Source of the DNA: Candidatus Fermentibacteraceae bacterium
Lineage (GTDB): Bacteria; Fermentibacterota; Fermentibacteria; Fermentibacterales; JCC-6
NCBI GenBank assembly: GCA_029932015.1
Contig: JAOZQW010000186.1
Coordinates: 1 to 5,027 of the forward strand
Length of the DNA stretch: 5,027 nucleotides
Reading direction: 5' to 3'
Positions 1 through 5,027 of this stretch are shown piece after piece. The position numbers and the translations under genes were made by a program. The notes under the pieces were generated by a model, which ran no database searches, had not been told where the DNA came from, and saw only the letters and a program-made list of their open reading frames with translations. The stretch's first letter is position 1, and every line of letters begins with the position of its first letter.

Positions 1-1
1 A

Positions 2-1195
2 ATCTTCTTCGGGACAAGCAGTGGCTGGAGAAATGAAACACTTGATTTCTCCTCATATGCTGGCAACACTATCCAGATCCGCTTCGTGTTCGGTGCCAAC
101 ATGGACTACAACGATGGTAACTGGCAGATTGACGATGTGGCGCTGGTCGCACAGGTGAGTGCCTGGGAGATCACTTCCATCGAGTTCGAGGCAACCACTT
201 CCGATGGTCCATGGAACTGGACCTTCCACGATGTAGACATCTACATGACTGCTTCGGCTGACACCGCCTTCATCGGGAACGGTGAGTGGGAGAAGACCGA
301 GATGATGCTTGTCAAGGAGAACTACAGTTTCTCTGTATTCTCACCTGACTGGTGGTCAATCGATCTCGATGCTCCATTCTATCTCCCCGAGGGGCTTTCC
401 CTGCACATCAAGATAGAGAAGGAGGATACTGTCAGCTCCGATCCCATCTACAACAGATGGGGATGTGTGTACACTCCTGACTATCAGTGCAGGAGGGTTT
501 CAGACGATACGGCGGACCCGACCTACCTCAATGCGAACAACTACCTGCCGGTGATGCTCCTGAATACCACGACGGGGCAGATTGGCATCTCCTCGAGCAC
601 CGACAACAGGTCCGCGGCCCCCATGAACAGCTACTACATCTACTCGGATTTCGAGGGTATCTACTCACCGACCTACCTTGGACTGAACGGTAACGATGAT
701 TGGACCCATGGAGGGACCAATGATGACTGGCAGTTCGGTGAGCCGCTCTTCGTTCCGAATATCGACCCGGCGCTCGGTCCCGCGAATGGCAACAGCATTG
801 CGGGTACCGACCTTTCGGTAGATGGCTACTACAACGACAACGAGTTCGCCTGGCTTATTTCACCGGCATATGCCTATCCTGATACGGTTCCGACCCGGGT
901 GACCCTGAGGCTGGACCGCTGCATCAGGATGGCACCTGGCGATGAGGGAGTGGTCCTTGTCGGTTTCAGCGATGACACTACTCCTCCCACGGAAGCCACT
1001 GACTGGCTGCTTCTCAGGAGTTATCCGGAGAATCAGACTTCATGGGCGACAGAAGACATAGACATGACCGGCGAGTTCCAGGATGCGGAGTCGGACAACC
1101 CCAACTACTACTTCCTCCGGTTCGTCCTTGTCTCCAACCTCACCAACACCAGAGGCGGCTGGAACCTGGACAATATCCAGGTCTTCGGCGACTGA
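2..1195 (+). CDS. Large extracellular protein with jelly-roll (MAM/immune-inhibitor-A-like) domains, 5' truncated
   Basis: The frame is open to the left edge, so 397 C-terminal residues are visible and the true start lies upstream; the GTG at 86 is internal. Three modules can be read. Residues 1-50 are the end of a jelly-roll domain: LDFSSYAG...IQIRFVFG...GNWQIDDVAL is the usual closing pattern of MAM or immune-inhibitor-A-like beta-sandwiches. Residues about 55-187 run from WEITSIEF to WWSIDLDAPFYLPEG and VMLL, a beta-sandwich pattern common in secreted bacterial proteins. Residues about 212-397 form a full second jelly roll, opening with YSDFEG, containing GGTNDDWQFGEP and closing with GWNLDNIQVFG. 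The protein stops two residues after that closing strand motif, with no visible type IX sorting domain, LPXTG or C-terminal membrane anchor. C155 and C163 could form a small disulfide loop. Enzyme active-site motifs were not seen; a binding or adhesive role is inferred. It lies 16 bases upstream of a PilX-like gene, so its missing N-terminus could be a prepilin leader as in the gene at 4292. Confidence 0.85.
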   Translation: MFFGTSSGWRNETLDFSSYAGNTIQIRFVFGANMDYNDGNWQIDDVALVAQVSAWEITSIEFEATTSDGPWNWTFHDVDIYMTASADTAFIGNGEWEKTEMMLVKENYSFSVFSPDWWSIDLDAPFYLPEGLSLHIKIEKEDTVSSDPIYNRWGCVYTPDYQCRRVSDDTADPTYLNANNYLPVMLLNTTTGQIGISSSTDNRSAAPMNSYYIYSDFEGIYSPTYLGLNGNDDWTHGGTNDDWQFGEPLFVPNIDPALGPANGNSIAGTDLSVDGYYNDNEFAWLISPAYAYPDTVPTRVTLRLDRCIRMAPGDEGVVLVGFSDDTTPPTEATDWLLLRSYPENQTSWATEDIDMTGEFQDAESDNPNYYFLRFVLVSNLTNTRGGWNLDNIQVFGD

Positions 1196-1196
1196 C

Positions 1197-1203
1197 GGGG
1201 AGG
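1197..1203 (+). promoter_or_regulatory. Shine-Dalgarno site for the first PilX-like gene
   Basis: GGGGAGG directly follows the upstream stop codon. It lies 8 bases before ATG 1212 but only 2 bases before the in-frame ATG 1206. This favours 1212 as the start and removes two residues (MH) from the longer alternative. Confidence 0.7.
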
Positions 1204-1211
1204 ATATGCAC

Positions 1212-2738
1212 ATGAATGTGAATAGAGCAAAAGGCAGGAACGGCTCAGCCCTTGTCATGGCCGTCATTACCATGATGGTCCTCATGATACTGGCTGGAGC
1301 CCTGTTCCTTCTCTTCCAGATGAACATGTCCTCCTACGAGTGGGTTGAGGAGGAGCTCCAGGCGATGTACACCGCCGAGGCCGGTGCGAACCTGGCCACC
1401 TATATGATCGTCGGCGGAGCCGACCTCCCACAGGATACCCAGCCGATGCAGTTCCTGCCTGACAGCGGGGCTGGCTGGTACGACCTGCCCACGGATGACC
1501 TCGGTGAGGTCAGGGTCTTTGTCGACCCCGACAGCATGAATGCCATGGTCAGCAGCGGAAATGCCTATGCGGTCAGGTGCCTTGCACGTCTCGAGTCCAT
1601 AGAGGACACCTATCACTACGGCATGGAGACCATGGTGATGCCGGAGAACTTCGCACGGTTCGCCTGTTTCCAGGAGCATCCAACTACGGGAGGGTACTAC
1701 GGAGACGGCTACGTCTTCAACGGTCCCTTCCACAGCAATGGGCCGTTCTGCATCTTCAGCAGTAGCTCGACTCATGACAACGATCCTTTCTTCTACAGTC
1801 TGAACATCGCCAGACAGCCCTCGGGTGAGGGCTTCTACTACTACTCAGCAGGAACCTTTGGTGTGAATCCGACAACCACGCCGGAGACCGGCGACCTCCA
1901 GATCCAGCCCATCGATCTCCTCCTGATGGGACCGCCATACTTCGATCTCAATGTGGACTCGATACCTTTCGGCCCCACCGAAGTGGCCTGGGGCAACGCC
2001 CGAGAAGCCGCCATGGCAGGCGGTCTGTATTTCGACGCCTCGGGTGCTGGGGATCTGCTGGACGGGACGAGACTGATACTCAAGGAGGACACTCTCTTCG
2101 TACTTGAAGCAATCAGCTTCGTCCCCGATACCTTCATCCTGAGTTCACTCGTGGAGCCAGTTGTCTGGATAGAGAACGGGGCCGATGATGATATCTATCT
2201 GAAGGGATATCCCCTCGCGGATTCCGCATCCTGCGTGAACTTCCCCCTTACAATAGGTATGAACGGTAACCTGTACATGTACGGTCCGATGGTCTACCCG
2301 AATACGGATGAACTCGATCCGAACAACGATGACCTGCTCGGGCTGATATCCGTCTATGGCGACTTCATCATAGCCGATGACCCGGACAACCATGCGTCGA
2401 TCGATCCATGGCCTGATCCGTACAAGACTACTACGGACTGGATCAACGGCGTCAGATACTGCGCCGCCATCATGGCTCTGGACGGAGTGCTGAAAGCTGA
2501 AGATGCAGGCTTTCCTCCCGGTGATCACGATTTCAAGATAAAAGGCGGATACATCGTTATCGAGGAGGGCGGGACCAGCACAACTGCTCCATCCGGTTTC
2601 ACCATCCGATGCAACTACGACACCAGACTGATGACTATGCACCCGCCCTACTTCCCGCAGACACAGAACTGGAACGTCATCTACTGGCGGGACTGGCCTG
2701 ATCTTACTGAGCTGATGCTGAGCGCTGACCTGATATGA
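1212..2738 (+). CDS. PilX-like minor pilin/pseudopilin with long DUF4900-like extracytoplasmic region (first paralogue)
   Basis: The product has 508 residues. A short basic leader (MNVNRAKGRNG) precedes a hydrophobic helix at residues 12-35, a likely prepilin-peptidase site after G11. The helix is followed by YTAEAGANLA (54-62), the AEAG signature of PilX-type N-termini. Mature position 5 is M rather than the usual glutamate, as also occurs in GspK-type members. The rest should lie outside the inner membrane. It contains FNGPFHSNG (169-177), GLISVYGDFIIADDP (377-391), YCAAIMALDG (416-425) and YDTRLMTMHPPYFP (469-482) followed by a W-x-V-x-x-W motif. These match my recollection of the DUF4900/PilX-tail family, whose ends read YDPRL..PPYFP..W..VSW. 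Six cysteines (C123, C152, C180, C341, C417, C467) could pair in the periplasm. The start is set by the GGGGAGG site. The gene is 16 bases after the jelly-roll gene and 20 bases before its paralogue, so it is probably in one operon. The exact filament type (type IV pilus or type II secretion-like) is not resolved. Confidence 0.88.
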   Translation: MNVNRAKGRNGSALVMAVITMMVLMILAGALFLLFQMNMSSYEWVEEELQAMYTAEAGANLATYMIVGGADLPQDTQPMQFLPDSGAGWYDLPTDDLGEVRVFVDPDSMNAMVSSGNAYAVRCLARLESIEDTYHYGMETMVMPENFARFACFQEHPTTGGYYGDGYVFNGPFHSNGPFCIFSSSSTHDNDPFFYSLNIARQPSGEGFYYYSAGTFGVNPTTTPETGDLQIQPIDLLLMGPPYFDLNVDSIPFGPTEVAWGNAREAAMAGGLYFDASGAGDLLDGTRLILKEDTLFVLEAISFVPDTFILSSLVEPVVWIENGADDDIYLKGYPLADSASCVNFPLTIGMNGNLYMYGPMVYPNTDELDPNNDDLLGLISVYGDFIIADDPDNHASIDPWPDPYKTTTDWINGVRYCAAIMALDGVLKAEDAGFPPGDHDFKIKGGYIVIEEGGTSTTAPSGFTIRCNYDTRLMTMHPPYFPQTQNWNVIYWRDWPDLTELMLSADLI

Positions 2739-2746
2739 TGCTCCTG

Positions 2747-2752
2747 AAGGGG
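2747..2752 (+). promoter_or_regulatory. Shine-Dalgarno site for the second PilX-like gene
   Basis: AAGGGG lies 6 bases before ATG 2759 and decides between starts. The alternative in-frame ATG at 2735 would overlap the previous stop as ATGA, a possible coupling arrangement, but no purine-rich site precedes it. The 2735 start would add only eight residues to the leader. Confidence 0.6.
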
Positions 2753-2758
2753 AAGAGG

Positions 2759-4174
2759 ATGAATTGCGGACGGACACCGGCCACCGGGCCGGGCAGGAGG
2801 GGCGCAGTGCTCGCGATAACGCTCGTGCTGTCGCTGGTGCTCTTCCTTCTGGCCACAACCATCTTCTTCCTCTTCAATATGAACGTAGGCTCCTACGAGT
2901 ACACTGCCGGAAGGATAAGAGCCCAGGCTGCGGCTGAAGCAGGTGCGAACATCGCGCTCTATCAGCTTGCGCATGGTAACGGTGCGCCGCAGGACCCATC
3001 CCCCTACAGCATGGAGGGGGACAGTGCGCAGTGGATGGAGCTGCCCGGAGGAGGCAAGGCCTGGGTGATCGTCGACCCGTTCAACAGCAACACCATCCCG
3101 AATGTCATCGGTGGCGTTGAGATACGCAGCAGGGGACTCTCGGGTGATGTGACATGGGACATCGTGATCCGGGCCGCTCCGGACTACGCCTCGAGATACG
3201 CTCTTCTTGTTGATCAGCGCATACCTGCCGGTGTTCTGACGGATCAGTCCGTATATGACGGACCGGTGCACTGCAACGGGATAGTCGAGTTCTCAAGCAC
3301 TTCGGCTGATTCGACTGAGGACCCCTATGTCGCGGCTGTATCCACAAGTGAAGATGCGTTTTACTTCACTGGATCAGGTTTCTCCGACGAACCTCACCCG
3401 GAAGGCTCGAATACATGGGTCAGACCGTACCCCCGACATCTTCAGGGAAGGCCGTACTGGGAAGTCGCTGCTGACAGTATAGATTTCCTCGATCAGGAGT
3501 TCTGGTTCAGGCAGCTGCAGACGGAGGCGGTTTCGCAGGGAAGCATGATCTACATGGCCGAGAGGATACTTCTTGACGGGGATAGGGTACTATCGAAGCT
3601 GACTGAAGATGGCCCGGTTGACACGCTATCCCTTGCCGGCAGAGACATTGTCTACGTTCAGGGGGGAGCTGGACCGATCTACTTCAAGAGCGTTTCACGG
3701 CCAAGCGAACCCGTTACATTTGTCTTCACCGGGCCGGTTTACATCTCCGGTTCGATATTCGGACCGGCATCCTCAAGTGTAGGGCCGCTCGGGATCGTAA
3801 CTCTTGGCGATATCATTATTGCAGCGGATCCGGTACTGCAGGGAGGAGAGGACTGGCCGTCTCCATGGGATATCCAGACCTCCACTTCCATTCAGGTGCA
3901 TGGAGTACTGGCTGCGCCAAGGGGAACGATCAGGGCGGAGGATCCGGGTATACCCGACCCCGCAACCAGATTTACCGTTTACGGCGGTCTGATGCTCGAC
4001 AGATTCGGCATGACAGGTATCGCCGGAAGAGGATATGAGATGACAGTTGCCTGGGATCAGATACTGACCAGTATTCATCCGCCGCATTTCCCGGCACTCG
4101 ACAGGTGGACAGTACTATCCTGGCAGCAGGATCCCGATTACGAAGGGCTGAATATTGATGATGATATGTTCTGA
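2759..4174 (+). CDS. PilX-like minor pilin/pseudopilin with long DUF4900-like extracytoplasmic region (second paralogue)
   Basis: The product has 471 residues and is a diverged tandem paralogue of the preceding gene. Shared landmarks occur in the same order: basic leader ending GRRG (12-15), hydrophobic helix (16-39), FxMNxxSYE just after the helix (39-47), AAEAGANIA (58-66), VIVDPFNSN against VFVDPDSMN, YDGPVHCNG (166-174), GIVTLGDIIIAADP (345-358), a V-x-G-V-L-x-A strand motif, and IHPPHFP (439-445) followed by W-T-V-L-S-W. The likely processing site is after G15, and mature position 5 is I, again without the usual glutamate. The mature part has a single cysteine, C172, where the paralogue has serine, so the disulfide pattern differs. 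The middle third (about 180-330) is poorly conserved between the copies, suggesting different surface contacts. ATG 2759 is chosen for its AAGGGG site; an eight-residue-longer start at 2735 is possible. Its role is probably a tip or priming subunit of a type IV-type filament, inferred from family and context. Confidence 0.87.
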   Translation: MNCGRTPATGPGRRGAVLAITLVLSLVLFLLATTIFFLFNMNVGSYEYTAGRIRAQAAAEAGANIALYQLAHGNGAPQDPSPYSMEGDSAQWMELPGGGKAWVIVDPFNSNTIPNVIGGVEIRSRGLSGDVTWDIVIRAAPDYASRYALLVDQRIPAGVLTDQSVYDGPVHCNGIVEFSSTSADSTEDPYVAAVSTSEDAFYFTGSGFSDEPHPEGSNTWVRPYPRHLQGRPYWEVAADSIDFLDQEFWFRQLQTEAVSQGSMIYMAERILLDGDRVLSKLTEDGPVDTLSLAGRDIVYVQGGAGPIYFKSVSRPSEPVTFVFTGPVYISGSIFGPASSSVGPLGIVTLGDIIIAADPVLQGGEDWPSPWDIQTSTSIQVHGVLAAPRGTIRAEDPGIPDPATRFTVYGGLMLDRFGMTGIAGRGYEMTVAWDQILTSIHPPHFPALDRWTVLSWQQDPDYEGLNIDDDMF

Positions 4175-4291
4175 CGGGACGCAGCCCATCCGGGCATCCG
4201 CTTGTTCGAGAATACCAGAGGATATAAGCTTGAATCAGATAAGAAATATCATGATGCGTTCACTGACGAAGTGGAAGGCGAGGGTACGGAG
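4175..4291 (+). other. Intergenic gap with AT-rich stretch, possible weak promoter
   Basis: This is the only sizeable gap in the window (117 bases). The first 25 bases are GC-rich and include a small GCCC-ATCC-GGGC hairpin (4184-4195) without a T-tract, so it is not a convincing terminator. From about 4211 to 4255 the sequence becomes AT-rich (GATATAAG at 4221, AAATAT at 4244). This could hold a promoter, but the best -35-like match (TTGTTC, 4202) is only 13-15 bases from the TATA-like box. Two of the three plus-strand frames are free of stops across the gap. Confidence 0.25.
4280..4284 (+). promoter_or_regulatory. Shine-Dalgarno site for the PilW-like prepilin gene
   Basis: GAGGG lies 7 bases before ATG 4292. 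It supports this start over upstream in-frame GTG 4271 and TTG 4202, which have no such site and would lengthen the prepilin leader well beyond the usual few residues. Confidence 0.65.
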
Positions 4292-5027
4292 ATGACTAAG
4301 AGAAGGGGATACTCGCTTGCCGAAATGGCGATCGTAGTAGCCATACTGGGGGTGGTCCTGGCCGCTGTATACCTGTTCTTCTTCCAGCACAGCGATGCAG
4401 CCAGGGATATTGCCCAGAGCAACAGGACTATGATCGACAGCAGAATGGCAATGGACGAGGTGGAAGGATTCCTGCGCAATGCAGGTCTTGTTTCGGCTTC
4501 TCCCGAAAGCGACTGGCATCCAGTGCAGATGGCTGCAAAGGAGAGCATCACCTATATCGCTAATATCGAAGAGCCCCAGCTGATGGGACCCGAGGATACG
4601 CTGACGCTCTCGAGAGACGATCAGAACAGGCTGGTGGTCACTGACGCCAACGGAGATATGGTCTACCAGGGCTCCATAAGCGCGGACATGACGCTCAGCT
4701 ATCTCGACGGTAACGGTGAACTGCTCGAACCTGAGGTTCTCCTCAGCCAGGCAGGCCGTGACCGGATCAGGCAGATAGGCGCTTTGATCATTGCCAGTGA
4801 AGGCGGATCTGCCTCCACTTCCCGGATTTTCTCACCGCCAAACCTTGCATATTCCGGCGGTACTTTCCGCTTTGATGAGGAAACTGCTGCAAGAGGCGGG
4901 ACTGACGACGAGAATTTCCTGTATGAGGACTTCGAGACATGGCCCCAGGTATTCGCCTGGGAGGACAGCATCGAAATAGGGATCGGGTGGGTCCCCGTCA
5001 TAACCGAAGATTTCGAGAGTTCCTCTT
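4292..5027 (+). CDS. PilW-like type IV prepilin with C-terminal jelly-roll-type extension, 3' truncated
   Basis: Only the first 245 residues are in the window; the frame is still open at the right edge. The N-terminus MTKRRG|YSLAEMAIVVAILG is a classic class III leader: six residues ending in glycine, an aromatic +1 residue, glutamate at mature position 5 (E11) and a hydrophobic helix to about residue 31. The following helix and globular part (EGFLRNAGL at about 53-61, LSYLDGNGELL, then RDRIRQIGALIIA) follows the PilW/GspJ-like pattern of an amphipathic helix, a Y-x-D-x-x-G strand and an I-R-x-I strand. Residues beyond about 185 go past a normal minor-pilin domain. They carry YEDFETW (211-217) and TEDFESSS (238-245), resembling YSDFEG, which opens the jelly roll of the gene ending at 1195. 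This gene therefore probably continues into one or more beta-sandwich domains. Processing by prepilin peptidase and assembly into a filament with the two PilX-like proteins is inferred. It may share the upstream operon or use a promoter in the gap. Confidence 0.88.
   Translation, partial: MTKRRGYSLAEMAIVVAILGVVLAAVYLFFFQHSDAARDIAQSNRTMIDSRMAMDEVEGFLRNAGLVSASPESDWHPVQMAAKESITYIANIEEPQLMGPEDTLTLSRDDQNRLVVTDANGDMVYQGSISADMTLSYLDGNGELLEPEVLLSQAGRDRIRQIGALIIASEGGSASTSRIFSPPNLAYSGGTFRFDEETAARGGTDDENFLYEDFETWPQVFAWEDSIEIGIGWVPVITEDFESSS

Noticed and set aside
86..1195. GTG at 86 as the start of the first gene
   Set aside because: The same frame is open to base 2 and the preceding residues complete the jelly-roll strand motif (LDFSSYAG...IQIRF), so the gene is truncated by the window edge.
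1245..1775. Long minus-strand open frame opposite the first PilX-like gene
   Set aside because: It lies entirely antisense to a strongly supported gene and shows no recognisable domain; its arginine/histidine/valine-rich make-up is typical of the reverse complement of a real coding sequence.
2145..3271. Minus-strand open frames (2145-2858 and 2681-3271) across the junction of the two PilX-like genes
   Set aside because: They oppose two supported genes and their shared junction with Shine-Dalgarno site; no family similarity is visible, so they are treated as shadows.
4184..4195. Hairpin GCCC-ATCC-GGGC after the second PilX-like gene as a terminator
   Set aside because: The stem is only four base pairs and is followed by CATCCGCTTG, not a run of T.
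4249..4551. Minus-strand open frame with a hydrophobic segment resembling a membrane protein or lipoprotein
   Set aside because: The hydrophobic stretch is the reverse complement of the prepilin transmembrane helix, and the prepilin reading has a clear leader and ribosome binding site.

Overview
The window carries four consecutive plus-strand genes that together look like a minor-pilin (type IV filament) cluster from a Gram-negative-type bacterium. The base composition is moderately GC-rich, roughly mid-50s percent by eye. AGG/AGA arginine codons are used freely. The encoded domains (immune-inhibitor-A/MAM-like jelly rolls, an ITS-xF...LDxPF beta-sandwich, PilX-like proteins with long beta-rich tails) are the kind common in uncultured lineages of the Fibrobacteres-Chlorobi-Bacteroidetes superphylum and its neighbours. 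That taxonomic hint is inference only. No tRNA, rRNA, CRISPR array, mobile element or terminator was seen.

Layout: (1) bases 2-1195 hold the 3' part of a large secreted or surface protein whose start lies outside the window. It shows the end of one jelly-roll domain, a central beta-sandwich, and a complete second jelly-roll ending exactly at the stop codon. (2) Bases 1212-2738 encode a 508-residue PilX-like protein with a type III (prepilin-like) leader, one transmembrane helix and a long beta-rich extracytoplasmic region with DUF4900-like motifs. (3) Bases 2759-4174 encode a diverged tandem paralogue of 471 residues. (4) After a 117-base, AT-richer gap, a PilW-like prepilin starts at 4292 with a textbook G|YSLAEM processing site. 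It is cut by the window end at 5027, just as it enters a C-terminal extension carrying DFE motifs like those that open the jelly-roll domain of gene 1.

Working together (inference): genes 1-3 are spaced by only 16 and 20 bases and are probably co-transcribed; gene 4 could be in the same operon or have its own promoter. Genes 2 and 3 lack the glutamate at mature position 5 while gene 4 has it. This recalls type II secretion/type IV pilus tip complexes, in which the GspK/PilX-like member is the atypical one. The jelly-roll domains would then be exposed at or near the filament tip as ligand-binding or adhesive modules. The unusual points are the doubled PilX-like gene and the apparent fusion of a prepilin to jelly-roll domains in gene 4, possibly also in gene 1, whose N-terminus cannot be seen.
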